Origin: Sternotherus odoratus
Lineage: Eukaryota > Chordata > Testudines > Kinosternidae
Assembly: GCA_032164245.1 (NCBI GenBank)
Contig: JAVMKO010000002.1
Span: 182,596,920 to 182,660,919, forward strand
Direction: 5' to 3'
DNA length: 64,000 nt
How positions within the stretch are numbered: position 1 is the first letter of the stretch; each line of letters begins with the position of its first letter. The position numbers and the translations under genes are program-made. Shown here in pieces: positions 1-11,824 of the stretch. Below the pieces are notes generated by a model. It did not search any database. It saw nothing but the letters and a program-made list of their open reading frames with translations, and was not told the origin of the DNA.

Positions 1-149
1 GTAACATTGTTTTCGCTGGACAAAAGCTTGCATCCAAACAATTTGGAGAGGGGCAGTGATGCAATATGGCAGTCCCTGGCCATTGTGCATCATGGGTGAT
101 GATGCCCGACCAGAGAGCCAAGCCCATAGGGAAGAATGGGGCGATGATA

Positions 150-325
150 CATCATGGCACTATTTCCATATTGAAGTATTTTGATTTTTGACCAAAATAT
201 TTCAATTTTCAAGTGAAATCTTCTATAGAAAGCAGGCACTTCTCGGGAACAATTTCACTTACTCAAAAATCCTATTTTCTGCCCCCCAAAATTAGTTTTC
301 ACCTAAAACGTTTGACCAGCCCTAT
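150..325. repeat. T-rich interspersed repeat, MITE-like, right end
   Basis: AT-rich sequence rich in TTTTGA and AAATTTC words that ends in GACCAGCCCTA at about 315-325. The same ending closes the repeat at 8700-8811. I recognise this style of repeat from turtle DNA but cannot name the family. The left end is not visible here. Confidence 0.4.
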
Positions 326-884
326 TGCCAGCCTGTGATTCTCCTCAGGTCATCTTTCTCCTCAGTTATAAACATACAAAGCTAAATATGTGTTTCTATT
401 AGAGGTACAAGCTGCTTGTGCTCAGCCCTTGCTCCAAACAGCATTCTCTGGATGGAGAGTACTGCCATGGACCCTAGTAACCAAATGATCACTCTGGGTT
501 GGATCACTTGCGGTTTGGTGTGCTAGCTTTCCAAACACACCAACTCATATGTTTTCTATCTGACAAGGATCTTTCTTCAGCTACAAGTTCTGCCATTGCC
601 TCCCAAACACTTCCTGCTGTCATAATAATCATGGAAGCAAGTTAGGGGGACTTCTTCCTGAAATTAAGAAGAAAATGAGACCATTATGCAGATGCCCAAA
701 ATGATGACGTACGTAATGTTACTAAATGGATCAAGATTGGTTTATATCTCAGACTGAACCCAGCTGTACATTAAAGCCTCCTCACTCCCCTCTGGAATAT
801 TAAAAACCTGGTCTGAGATAGTATCGGAGACAATTGAAAAATACAGGGAGGGACATCAGTATGTGGTGATTGGTAGGCTGGGTC

Positions 885-920
885 ATTCTTTAGGATGCAC
901 AAGACAGCATCCTAAAGAAT
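885..920. repeat. Perfect 14-bp hairpin
   Basis: ATTCTTTAGGATGC at 885-898 is the exact reverse complement of 907-920, with an 8-nt loop at 899-906. It lies six bases upstream of the LTR that begins near 927. It is not an obvious transposon end. No function can be assigned. Confidence 0.85.
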
Positions 921-926
921 TGCAAA

Positions 927-1991
927 TGTAAGGGAACTGTTAGCCCCTTACTAACACTCAGTAGGGTGTTTTCATTATTAGCTCCCAGGACCTAAAGGGG
1001 GAGGGTCAATGGTCAATCAGGACCCTGAGACTGGCGGTCCCCAGGGGCAATGGGGAGAGGCCAGCACTCCTGACTGACAAGGCCGGGGGACTAATCAAGG
1101 AGTCAGGAGGGCAGGATGGGTCCCGTCCTCCGTGTGTGAGCTGGAATTGCCTGGGCCAGAGGGAGAGGAGCCAGAGCTGAGCTGGAGACTAGAGCTGGGC
1201 CAGATCCGGAGGGGCCAGGGAAGCAGCCCAGAGAGACAGACCCTGTGCTGGGAGCAGCTGCAGAAACCAGAGGCAGAGAGGTCAGTGCTGGGGGCAGAGA
1301 CATAGGGGCTGCCTGCAGAGAAGCTGTGTGCTGGAAGCAGAGCTGGAACAGCCAGAGGGGCTGTTCTGGAGGCAGAGCAGCAGCAGTCGTCGTGCTGAGG
1401 CAGCGTGGAGCTGACACAGAGGGTGGAACTGGGCTGGAGCCGTCCAGAGGCTGGGAGTGGGTGTGGACCCCACCAGAGGAAGCGTCCAAGTCACAGCAAC
1501 CCTGCAGCACAGCTAAGGAGGAGGCCTGGGCCCTACAAGGAACAGTCTGAAAACTGTCCTGACACTCCAGAGACATTGTGTGTAATGCTCCCTGCCACGG
1601 GGCAGGATTTCCCTAACTGTTCTATTTCTTCTTTGTTCATTTTTAAGATAAATTGTTAATTAAATAATTTGCATTTGCTGTAAGTTTTATGTGGGTCAGT
1701 GAAGTGTCCAGTGCAGCGGGAGCACCCCGGAGTGGGGACACCCTAGCCTCTGACCTGGGTAACCACAGCACGGTTTGGGGTTGAGCCCCCCAGAAATCCT
1801 GGGCCCAGCCTTGTTGGGGTTACGAGGACTCCACCAGACAGGAGAGTGGAAGGGGAGTCCTCAAGGTCAGGAGGCCTCTGGGTAAAGGAAGTGGGAGCGA
1901 GGACTCAGATCCTTCCGGTAGCCCATTTCACCGGGGTAGTATAGAAGCCAGGAGAGTTCCCCACAACAGCGGGACTATTCCCCCGCTTACA
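927..1991 (+). mobile_element. LTR of an endogenous retrovirus/Gypsy-type element (solo)
   Basis: The block opens with TGTAAGGG and closes with CCCGCTTACA, giving TG...CA ends with short inverted termini. It is much more GC-rich than its flanks. It has a GA-rich central part, an ATTAAA signal at 1659-1664, and then a GC-rich tail that could be R/U5, which fits plus orientation. Flanking CAAA (923-926) and CATA (1992-1995) could be a 4-bp target duplication with one mismatch. No gag, pol or env reading frame adjoins it, so it is probably a solo LTR. Open frames on both strands inside it are by-products of its GC-rich composition. Family-level similarity to known turtle LTRs is from memory. Confidence 0.65.
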
Positions 1992-4900
1992 CATAGTCTG
2001 GCATCCCCATCTACCAAGCAGACAAAAGCTTTCATCTAAGCCAGTTGGTATGTGCATGGAAGATGTTTCTATCTGTCTATCTTAGGTAGTATTTTATTTG
2101 TGGTTCTACTTTACAATAAATCCTAGTAATAGATTTAGAGTTATGGAAAAGGTGAATGGTGTACAAATTAGAACAAGCTGTCCAGGTGTCAGCGTTAACT
2201 TATTATGTGCTTAAGGTTTTGAAAATGCCAAATTAAAGACATAAACTACCTGGAAACAGGTGTATAATACTTGTTGATATCATCAAACAGCCCTTTCTCC
2301 TTGATCATTTTTCATGCTCTTCACAGAATGCACAAGCCTTTTACATGAAGAAAATCCCAAGATTGGTTCATTACTATTGTTAATAGCATTTAAATAGAGC
2401 TTACATTAGGCATCCTGTACAAGTGTTATGCCCATATAGATCCCTACATTAATGCAATTTGGAAAGTGGTGGGATTCTCGTTTCAACTGCAATCTCACAG
2501 TTCCATAAGTTGGAGGGTTCATTTTCCTCTACTGTCAATAACATTTTTTTCCCCACCCGAAAATAATACTCTGGGACAGAGCACTTGTGGTGGTTGAGAT
2601 GATGATGATGATGATAATAAGAATAAATATTGCTAAGACAAACTTTACTTATTTCTTTGGGGTTTTTTTAAATTTAATTGTATTTACTTTGCCCACCAGC
2701 ACTTTATTTCCACCCGTTAAAATACAACAAAAATGCAGCAACACTTTTTTTTAATCTGCTCTGGGTTTTTTTGGTTTCTGCTTTGTTTGGGGTTTTTGTT
2801 TTTGAGGGGGAGGATTCTTGTTTGGGGTTTTTTGGAAGGGATTGATTTGTTTTGTTTTTACTTTATCCGTGTTAGCAATTTCATTGAAATAAAAATGAAG
2901 ATTCTTTTTTTAAAGGTGGAAATGATTCTGTGCTTTTAATTTTTTTCTGAAGTAACAAACTGTCTAGCACCAGCATGTTGCTTACCATTCCTGGTCCTGG
3001 CCTTAGGGAATGTTACTTTATTACCTTCCCAAACCACACTTCAGAGGAATTAATTAATTGATGCTCTTAGCAGCCTCATCCTGACAAAAACATATGATAC
3101 TCAAATGTTAAACATAGAAGCTAAGATGAAACTGTCAGGAGAAGGCTGAAAGTGGTTATTAATATGGGTTTTGATAAATATCTTCTCAGGTTCACACTGT
3201 GCCGCGTCTACTTTCATCTCGGAAAGTCGTTAATCTGATTGATGAAGATCCTGTTTCAGATTGTCTCCATGCTGAGTTTAATAACTGCGCTTTTTTTTCC
3301 CTCCCCAAAATAAAAAAGTCCCATATTGCAAAGCAGAAAGCTTTGCACTGTCGTGTCTTGCAATCATGTAAGAAGCTTAACGGTGAAACCCCTGTTTTTG
3401 TCATGCCTGTTTTAGCGTGATGTTCCTTAATCGCCACTCCATCCAGCACAGGAGAGACTACAGTCCACCTCCTCATCCCCGTGTGCTGGCAAAGCAGAAG
3501 TCTGATAAGAAAGTTGTCATATGCTGCTAATGTTAAGCCCTTAAGCATGGAAGAGCAAGCCCATCATGACATCCTATCTGGCCTCAAGCACAAAGAAGCT
3601 ACACAGCAAGGCAATTTAGTATCATTACCAACATCCTGGACATAAAATTGATAACAGGGTTTTTATAATAATTTAAAAGCTTCTATTATTATATTAAGAA
3701 TATAGTCACAGTTATGATTGCTGAGCTAAAGTAAGAGGGATATTTCTGTCATAATGTAACATCTGTAGATGTGCTACCCTACAGTGTACAATTATTCACG
3801 TGATAAAGATAGTCGTTTTAAAATACCATATATAATTAAATAGAAGGAAACACCAGAGAACACAAACTATTTCAGTGGATGGACTTGGTTTGATTTGAAG
3901 GCACTGGGACAATGCTTTGGGAAGCTCTGAACAACCCAAGAGAAGCACACCCCTGCTCCATAGACATATGCCATGGCCCCACCTCCTTGCTGTTCTCTTC
4001 TTGGTCTACAACACTGCCAGAGGTTCTAGATAGGACTGGTCATTGTGCTTAGGGGCACACAAGGACTGCCACTGTGGTCACACCAGGCACATTTCCTCAC
4101 TCTTGTGCATATATGCAGGGACCAGCCCTATATATTTTAGGTGAATATTTTCATTAAAAAACAAATACATTTATCCTTTTTAAAGGCTAACAGATTGAAA
4201 AGGTATCTAGGGTAGTTTGAAGCAAATTGTGTTATCTTGTAAATTCTAGCGGTAGTCAAAGATCTGGCTAGTGTGCAGCTCTAGTGATTCAATGCTGGTT
4301 TACAGATGCTATAGTAACAGACAATGAGATGATAATGTGACTGCATACAGCTAATTAGTAAGTCAGATTTGGTGGGCGATGACATCATAACAGGTCTAGA
4401 GGAAATTTCCCTGGCAGTATGTGTCAGTTCCTCCAATGTATAGGTTACTAATTTTCATTGGTTTTAGTGGAAGTTAGGAGCTTAAATACCTTTCTGGATG
4501 TGGACCTACGTAACTACCATGCTTGACACGAGTCCCTTCAAACGTAACCTTCTACTAGTAAAGCTGAGCAGGAAATTTAATGAATTGTAGATGGAATTGC
4601 TTAGGAGATATGGTGTACCAAATGAAAATTAGAAGAATCTCTGGAAAAAGAACAAAGAAAATATCTGAATTCCCGCATTTCCAAAACAAGTATTCCAGAA
4701 AAATTCCACTCCAGGCTAGGATCAGACTTGTGAGATTGGATTGGTTTTGGTGAAATAATAGTAGGGTGAAAATCAACTTATAACAGGATACTGGTTTCAT
4801 CCTTAACTGTGAACAAGTAATGACAATTCACTCACACTAAAAAAACTCTCAGTGCTGTGACAGAGACCTATGTACTGAAAGCCGGCACCAAGGGCCCAAC

Positions 4901-5591
4901 CCTGCAGTCCTTGTTCATTTGAGTAGTCCTGATGAAACTGGAAATAATAGAGAGAGCTGCACCATGTCACCAGTCAGCCCTCCAATGACCAACAGGAAGT
5001 ACTTCGTGGACCATCAGTGATCCACAGGGAACAGCTGGGGAACCAATGACCTAGAGTAAAAGACTCTCTTTAGCAGAACAGAACAGGATTGTGCATAGCA
5101 TATGAATGCTCTGCAAAGAAGCACATCTCATATTTATGAAATCCTAAGGGATCTTTATTTTCTAACAAGGTTCTGGGAATGGGACTGGGAGATACCTCTA
5201 GAAGAGAGGATGAAATGAAGGATATATCAATATGTGCGTAAATGTTCCTGTTTTTTTAAATAGTGAAGGCAATACATATTAAGTTTATCCTAACATTAGA
5301 TTATATCACTGCCAAATTACCCATCATAATATCAACTAACCCATCCCATATCCTAAAAGTTATGTGGAAGCAATATTTCCTTTATGCATTTGTGATGGGA
5401 CTGTCCACAAAGACAAACATTAAGGTTGATTTTCCAGAGAAATATGCAAATAATGTATCTGTGGACTCAGTGTCCAAAATCCCCATCGTATACAATAACT
5501 TTTGTGTGGCAATCTTGTTTTTCTATGGAAAAATCATACATTGCCTTTTGCTAAAGACTGAAGCATATTGCCCTTCAGAGGTAGAGGTTAT
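1992..5591. other. No gene recognised; AT-rich unique sequence
   Basis: Mostly unique AT-rich DNA. It contains a short GAT microsatellite at 2598-2615 and T-rich, G-run-containing sequence at 2640-2900. A CpG-retaining stretch at about 3183-3545 is discussed as a possible conserved element. The open frame at 5263-5604 has no recognisable domain and its composition matches the background. Confidence 0.6.
2598..2615 (+). repeat. (GAT)6 microsatellite
   Basis: Six uninterrupted GAT units followed by degenerate AAT/AAG units. Confidence 0.9.
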
Positions 5592-5596
5592 GCTTC

Positions 5597-6376
5597 TGTC
5601 ATAAACATAAGGGTAGCCTAGAATTCCTCCTTACCTGTAAGGGGTTAAGAAGCTCAAATAACCTGGTTGGCACCTGACCAAAAGAATCAATGGGGGCAAA
5701 AGATACTTTCAAATCAGGAGAGGGGGAGAGACTTTGTTTTGGGCTCTTTGTTTGAGGTCTTCACTCTTGAATTTTAGAGGAACCAGACATCAATCCATAT
5801 TCTCTAAATCATTCTGAACCAGTAAGTCCAGCCAAGCAAGGCAGGTTAGATTATCTCTGTTTTTCCACTTGTGAATCTTTCCTTTTGTAGAGGGAGTTTT
5901 TATTCCTGTTTTTCTCTGTAAGTTTGACACTAAGATTAGAGGGGGTTCCTCTTTGGGTTTTTTAAATATTTTTTGTCTCTGTAAAGTTAACTTGCATCTG
6001 AATTTTACAGGGGTAATTCTGTTATCTTTTCTTTAAATTAAATCCTTCTTTTAAGAATCTGACTGGTTTTTTTACATTGTTTTAAAGATCCAGGGTTTTG
6101 GATTGGGCTCACCTCTAAGGATTGGTGAGGGTTTTATTCTCAAGCCTTTCCCAGGAAGCGGTGTAAGGCTTGGGGAGATTTTGGGGGAATAGAACTCCAA
6201 GTGGTTCTTCCCCTGATTTTTTTGTGTAACTCACTTGGTGGTGACAGTGATACTGTTCCAGGTAGTTGAGCCTGGGAAAGTTTTTAACCTAAGATGGTAA
6301 AAATAAGCTTAGGGGGTCTTTATGGGGTTCCCCACATCTGTACCCTACAGTTCTGAGTGGGGAGGGAACCCTGGCA
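5597..6376 (+). mobile_element. Solo LTR with perfect 5-bp target duplication
   Basis: The element begins TGTCATAAACATAAGGG and ends ACCCTGGCA. It is flanked by identical GCTTC at 5592-5596 and 6377-6381. The length is 780 bp. An ATTAAA signal at 6037-6042 fits plus orientation. A 5-bp duplication is typical of Gypsy-type and some retroviral integrases. I recognise the sequence as a very common turtle LTR (the start, the 'AAGGGGTTAAGAAGCT' segment and the 'CCCACATCTGTACCCTA' segment near the end), from memory only. No internal coding region remains, so it formed by recombination between two LTRs. The clean ends and intact duplication suggest a fairly recent event compared with the MIR and CR1 relics. 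Confidence 0.9.
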
Positions 6377-6381
6377 GCTTC

Positions 6382-8698
6382 CTTGTGAGGATGGACAAGC
6401 TAATGCTTTCCTTGAAAGATAAATACAACATTTTTGCTACAATCTATTTCCCATTCCATACACACAGCAACCAGACATGGCCACTGTGAGCTTCTTAGGA
6501 CACCCAAGGCTGCGAGTTACCTAGTTGCCACCTGCCTCCAGTATGAGGGATTCTTGCTTGTGTTAGCTGAGTGTTAGCTCCCTCTCACAAATAGCCTGTC
6601 AGCTACTTAAGACCTCTTCTCTGGGCTACACCAACCATGCCTTTGCCCTGAAGACTGACAACAGATGCACCCCAGCTAACAAGTCCCTTCAAAGTGTTCC
6701 CCTGTGGTGTTCAGCCCCTGAGCACTGGATACCCACAGAAATCCCATGTTCTCCATTTCCAAAAGCAGCCTACCCCACTTTACCAGTTGTACCTTAGCTC
6801 ACCACTCCTGTATCACACCCAGCACTTGAATTCAAGTATAGTAAAAGAAAAGGAAATGTATTTAAGAAAGAACAGAGATTCACATTGAAACACGCATGAG
6901 TGATGGAAACAAATGGCTACCTACAAAAAATATACAATACAAACTATGACCAATACTTCTTAGTAGTCACCTTTCCTATCTAATAAAGTAGATTCTCACC
7001 TCCAAGTTCAGTCAAGGAGCTACGACCCAGTCTTTCATGAAGCACCCCCACTCATCAAGGTACCTCCCTCAATGAATGGATGCAAAGCGGAAAATTAAAT
7101 CAGTCTTTTGTCTTTATTCACAGACAGAGTAATCCTCGCTGTCGTATGGTTCCTTTTCTCTGCCAAATGGTTTATAGTTTGTTACTGATGGTTTCCTATT
7201 GACTTTTCTGCGTTCGTGCAATGGTGGACAACTGAGCAATACATTACATGATCAGCTAGTCACAGAGGAGTGACAACTCCCTCCTTGTTGAATGGGCCAT
7301 CACCAAGACATATTATTCCCTGGTGAATCATTTGCAATCCAAGACCATAAGGGCATAATTTTCATTATAGTTACATTGTTCCTTAAATATCACTTGTACA
7401 CACATCTCGTTATGATTATGACTAGCAATATGTTACAAGCATTCAAGCATCCTCATATGTGACCTTTACAGACAAATAACATGAAAGCAGTGTATTAGGT
7501 GTAGTGAGTTTGTGAGGTCTGAAACAGGAATTGCTTGTGAACCCTTTGGCAGTTGGCACCAATGGTTCATAGCCCATCCAAGCCTTCATATTTAAAATTG
7601 TTACTTTGCTGAATGTTAAATGCTGAAAAGGAAAGGTTTCAGAGTAAATACTTAGGATCTGTTTTATAAAATTGTAGTTGTATTAATGGCTTATGCCCAT
7701 ATTTTGAGGTTACAGTTTATTCTAAAAAACAATGATATGTTGGCATTTTGCACAGCCCAAGCACTCATGGGAATAGAAGGAGTAGGACTGACTCCTCTTA
7801 ATTACTGCAAAAGAACGGAGTTTACATTTTTCAGGAGGCTTGGGTAAAGGGAAAGGAGACCTTTATGATATACTGATTAGGAAACAATGGGAGAAAAGTA
7901 AAACTAAAAGGCCTGGGTCTCTGTTTGCCTGATGCTGATGTAACACCCATGACTATATTTTGAAGTTTCACATGCTAGGCTGACTCAATAAAAGCCATTA
8001 GAAGCAACAGAAATTAGTCAGTTAATCTAATAAGTACAGCAGTTTGTTCTCTTCTACTGCAAAACCTGAAGAAGGAGCATAAGCAAAATAACAAACCTTT
8101 GTGTAGGAGAGCTGATCATTCCAATGATGATGCTGCACAAACAAACAAGAATATGTTAGAGATTATTTTGGCGTACGTGCTTCAGGAGACACAAGGCTAA
8201 ATTATCCTCTTCCAGATGAAAATAGCCTCAGCTGGTAAAGAAAGAAATTTGATAACACTTAGCATTAAGGTGATACCTATCCCCCTCACCCGGTGCAGCT
8301 GCACACTGAGAACTGCAGCCCCCACAGCTCAGGAAAACAGGAGCGCTCTTACCAAATGGTTCCTTCCCGACTGCAAAAGTGGTGGGAAGAAGCAGGGACT
8401 AGGTGCTCTAGTCACCATGTGGTTGACAGCAGCGCTGGCTGGCCACATGGTAAGGAGTATGCTGTATTCTTGAAATACACATTATTTCTCCCATCCCACA
8501 ACCAGGGAGCGCTCTAGAGGGTAGTGTCCTCCTTAATGCATAGCTCCAGATGCTCCATCTGGGTTCTCCACCAAGGCCAGTTTCAGGGGCAGGTGAGTAG
8601 GATGGTCCCCATTAGTGCCCACTTCCAAAGGGTGACTCATTGTGAGTAGGTACTCCTCAGTATGTGTAAGCATCACACTGTCCAGCCCAACTTACTAG
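6382..8698. other. No gene or recognised repeat
   Basis: Unique AT-rich sequence. Short open frames at 6694-6888 and 8216-8517 show no domain, no signal peptide and no splice context that I can support. Confidence 0.55.
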
Positions 8699-8811
8699 CA
8701 GAGCTGGTTGAAAAAGAGGAAAAGAAACGTTTGCAACATTTTTTGGATTTTTTCCTGCTGCTTTTTTTTCCATCAGAATTTTGAAATTCCAAACATTTGG
8801 ACCAGCCCTAG
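8699..8811. mobile_element. Short MITE with imperfect inverted ends
   Basis: The left end AGAGCTGGTTGAAA and the right end TTTGGACCAGCCCT are imperfect inverted repeats around a T-rich core. The same right end closes the repeat at 150-325. No clear target duplication is visible. The family is not known to me. Confidence 0.5.
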
Positions 8812-9029
8812 GTATTAGTAATGTTATTTTCAAGTGACCAGGGTGTCACAACCAGAGTATGGTAACCTGAATAGATTAAAAACCTGGCAGAAAGTCCTCA
8901 GTATGATATCTTCTAATTAATCAAATCAATAACTATATCTGCATATCACTGAAAGATAAAAGTGGGTTTAAACCACAGACTAGAATAGGGAGTAAGAGCA
9001 GGTGGTTCAGCTACTGTGCAGAAGGCTAG

Positions 9030-9410
9030 AACCGAGTGGGAATTTTTTAAAGAAACTGTTTTTTCCCATAAAAAAGCACATTTGTTGAAATGAATGGTTG
9101 GTTTTGATGGGTTACATGTTTCAAACCATGCTGTAAAAAGTTTCAAATGTTTCATTTTGATATTTTTGAAATGGAAAGTTCCTTTTTTAAAGTTCTAAAT
9201 AGCTTTTTGTTTTGAAATGTTAGTTAACTTTGGGTAAACAGATAAATAAAAAGGTAGAAATCACAGTGAAACATTTTGAAATTATTGGAACAAAACATTT
9301 TGATTCACCTGAACCAAAATTTTCTTTGCATTTTTGATCTGTGAAAATGTTTGGGATGTTGACTTTTTCTCCTTATTGGGATTGGAATTGTTTTTAAAAC
9401 CTTAAACATT
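9030..9410. repeat. T-rich/AAAC-rich interspersed repeat, probably same class as 8699-8811
   Basis: The block is dense in GAAACATTT, TTTTGAAATG and AAAACATTTTGA words on both strands. This is how older, longer copies of the 'gaccagccct' repeat class look in turtle DNA. Boundaries are not sharp. Confidence 0.35.
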
Positions 9411-9472
9411 GTCTTGGGAAAGGAAAATCTTTCCCTGCCTACCCCTATTCAACGGCATGTTCCTGTGGGAAT

Positions 9473-9547
9473 AATGCATTATTTGATTGATAAACACCTC
9501 CTAACACCACAAGATACAACAGCTATCAGTCATGAGATTATGCTTAG
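9473..9547 (+). repeat. Dispersed repeat copy A (partner at 10389)
   Basis: A 25-bp segment at 9473-9497 occurs again exactly at 10389-10413. In both places it is followed 35-50 bp later by GATTATGCT or AATTATGCT, so the similarity extends beyond the exact match. This is probably two copies of an unnamed old repeat, or a local duplication. Confidence 0.6.
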
Positions 9548-9649
9548 AACCAGGAAGGACAACATTTCTATATTCCTTTATAGGGTATAATGTGTGTTAG
9601 TCCACTTGCTAGCCTAGTTCCAGGGTTTGATATAAGGGGGGCCGGAATG

Positions 9650-9812
9650 TAGGTCTAGTGCATAGGTCACTGGATTGGCACTCAGGAAACTAGGAATCAG
9701 TTTTCATCTGAGCTGTAGATTTCTTCAGTGACTTTGGGCAAGCCAGTCTCTCCATGCCTCAGTTCCCCACCTGTAAAATACTTCCCTAGCTCACAGAAGT
9801 ATTAAAGCTATT
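9650..9812 (+). mobile_element. MIR-like SINE
   Basis: The tRNA-like head (GGTCACTGGATTGGCACTCAGG) is followed by the conserved core with GACTTTGGGCAAGCC. Then come CCTCAGTTCCCCACCTGTAAAAT and CTAGCTCACAG. That order (tRNA head, 'TGGGCAAG', 'CCTCAGTTTCCCC..TGTAAAAT') is diagnostic of MIR, an ancient amniote tRNA-derived SINE. The copy is diverged and not expected to be active. Confidence 0.8.
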
Positions 9813-9964
9813 GCCCATTAATGATTAGTTACAATGACGAGGGTCACATAAATATGATCAGCGCCACCAGGTCTCCTGATTTTATTGCAAGTGTCCCAAT
9901 TATTGATCCATTTTGTAAATCCCCAGCTCCTGGGGTAAAGAGGCTGAATGAAAATTTCAACAGC

Positions 9965-9982
9965 TTTTTTTTTTTTTTTTTT
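9965..9982 (+). repeat. Poly-T tract (18 T)
   Basis: Uninterrupted run of T. It creates a run of phenylalanine or lysine codons in open frames across it, so those frames are not genes. Confidence 0.9.
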
Positions 9983-10388
9983 AAAGTTTCTACCCATCAT
10001 GGTTGTGGAGAAAAGCTTGGCGTGCTAGCAGTACAACTGAACAGCTCAATACCAAAAAAGCAAATAAAAAGACCCCCCCATATTTAGCAGGGAAAATCTC
10101 ATGATTTTTTAAGACAGTCACATCATGTTTTGGGCCTAACTCATGATTGTTGAATTCTTGAAGTCAGCAATGCTGCTGGATATAGAGAATATGGCTATGT
10201 AGAAACTATTGAGTGCCTGTGCTAGCGCCCCAGGCTTTGTTTGCTGTGACTTGCAAAGACTGAGTTTATGCCTAGCCCCTGGGAAAAGAGGTGAAAGCAC
10301 CTCACATCCTCCACCTCTGGCACAGAGCTGGCTGCAGTCTAGTCCTATGTCAATGTATTCTATGAAAACTAAAGCAACTTTCCTTATA

Positions 10389-10449
10389 AATGCATTATTT
10401 GATTGATAAACACTTCACAGCACCGCTATTAAACCATCAAATTATGCTG
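10389..10449 (+). repeat. Dispersed repeat copy B (partner at 9473)
   Basis: Exact 25-bp match at 10389-10413 to 9473-9497, in the same orientation, with weaker similarity on either side. Confidence 0.6.
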
Positions 10450-11824
10450 TTTCTTGAAAATCTAAACTGCACACAAGTGCCTGGGGCATTGCATTACTTT
10501 AGAAAGACAAAAAGGTACACTCTCCTAGAGGCATAGTAATCCAAGCCAACGACTGGTAAATCAAGAACATGAAATTTGCAAGGGGGTGGGAATACTCAGG
10601 CTGCCTATCCACATAAAAGCAGCCGGTGGATTTTCATCCCCACATTGGCTGCTGCAATCTGTCTCCTTTACATTATCTAAGAGTGCAAGGGCCAAGAGGA
10701 AGCTAAATTTCTGCAGTCACGGAGTCCCACAACAGGAAGGTGTCCCCAGCAGGGCCAGAGCGATGTGTGTTTGGAATAGGGTGGCTCCAGCATCATCACC
10801 ATTGCAGGCCCAGTGTTAAGAGGTATTGGGTGAATGCCTGGAAAGAAATGAATTCCTGCATTCCCCATCTGGTGGATGACTCTTGGGGGTCATAATAGTC
10901 AGCTTCACAATTGTTCTAATATATTCTGGGTGCAGGGCTGGCATAGAATCAGACCCCCAAATTAGAAAGCCACAGCTGGCTCCTTTGTGACTCACCAGAA
11001 TCTGGTCCCCAAAATCTGCATGTGAAGCAAAATATGTCACCTACCAAAATGTGAGCTCTCTTTGAGTAGGGTATATATAGCACGAAATCAGGTTTAAGGG
11101 TATTAGAGTCCCCTCTAAGGGGAGAATAAGGGGTTTCCTTAGCTTGGGGAAGAGTTCCTTGGTAGAGGGGGAGAGAAGGGTGCTTGGGTTGGGGTAAAGG
11201 GCTAGTGGCAGGAAGGGAGATCCATGGTGTGGAAGATAGGAAAGCATTGTCCTTGGTGGATGGAACAGAGTCTTCAATGTGTTTACATACTATGTTGGGA
11301 GGGGGAGAAAAGGCTTCATTTGATATAGTGAGGGGAATAGCAATTGATCCTATCTCTGCAATGAGTGGTAAGCAGTGGAGAGCTACTGCTAACCCTTCCC
11401 TGTCTCTGCTGGTGCTGCACTTTCCTCTGCTTTCCATAGTATGGAAAGGTACAGCTCTGATAAAGGAGTTTTTCCTTAATGTTTAAAAAAAAAAAAAAAA
11501 CCTCCTCCAGCCTCTTTAATAATGACTGTTATTTGAACAGTTCTTCCCTTTCTAGCTTCTCCTGAATTTCTTTCAACATAACTATCTTTTTCTTTTCTGA
11601 AATATTTCTTACTGCTCTAATTTTTCCTGGCACTTAGACTGGTGGGCCAAATTTAAATCCAGGGGAAACCTTAAACTTCAGTTCTCTGACTTGGGAAAAC
11701 CCCAGAGATGTTTGTTTTGTATAATGTCGGCCTTGAGTTTAAGTGGCATATTCAGCCCTTTTGTAAGTGGGCACAAGTCTACCGACATTAGTCAAATTCT
11801 GCCTGCTCACAGCAAAGCTGAATT
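10450..11824. other. No established gene; contains a 162-codon open frame of uncertain meaning
   Basis: Nothing firmly recognised. The longest non-CR1 open frame of the window lies on the minus strand at 10949-11437. Its C-terminal part has an FCF-x-CRFWG motif, loosely like the TTF-type zinc finger of some hAT transposases. A 17-nt poly-A run sits at 11484-11500. A MITE or decayed transposase is possible but not shown. Confidence 0.35.

Noticed and set aside
1103..1659. Overlapping open frames up to 157 codons on both strands
   Set aside because: They lie inside the GC-rich LTR at 927-1991, overlap in several frames, and show only low-complexity S/P/A/G-rich peptides.
5263..5604. 113-codon plus-strand frame ending in the solo LTR
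   Set aside because: It uses background codon composition, has no domain, and crosses the insertion boundary at 5597.
11484..11500. Poly-A run as the tail of a retrocopied gene
   Set aside because: No upstream gene-like sequence and no flanking target duplication can be seen. A simple A tract is enough.
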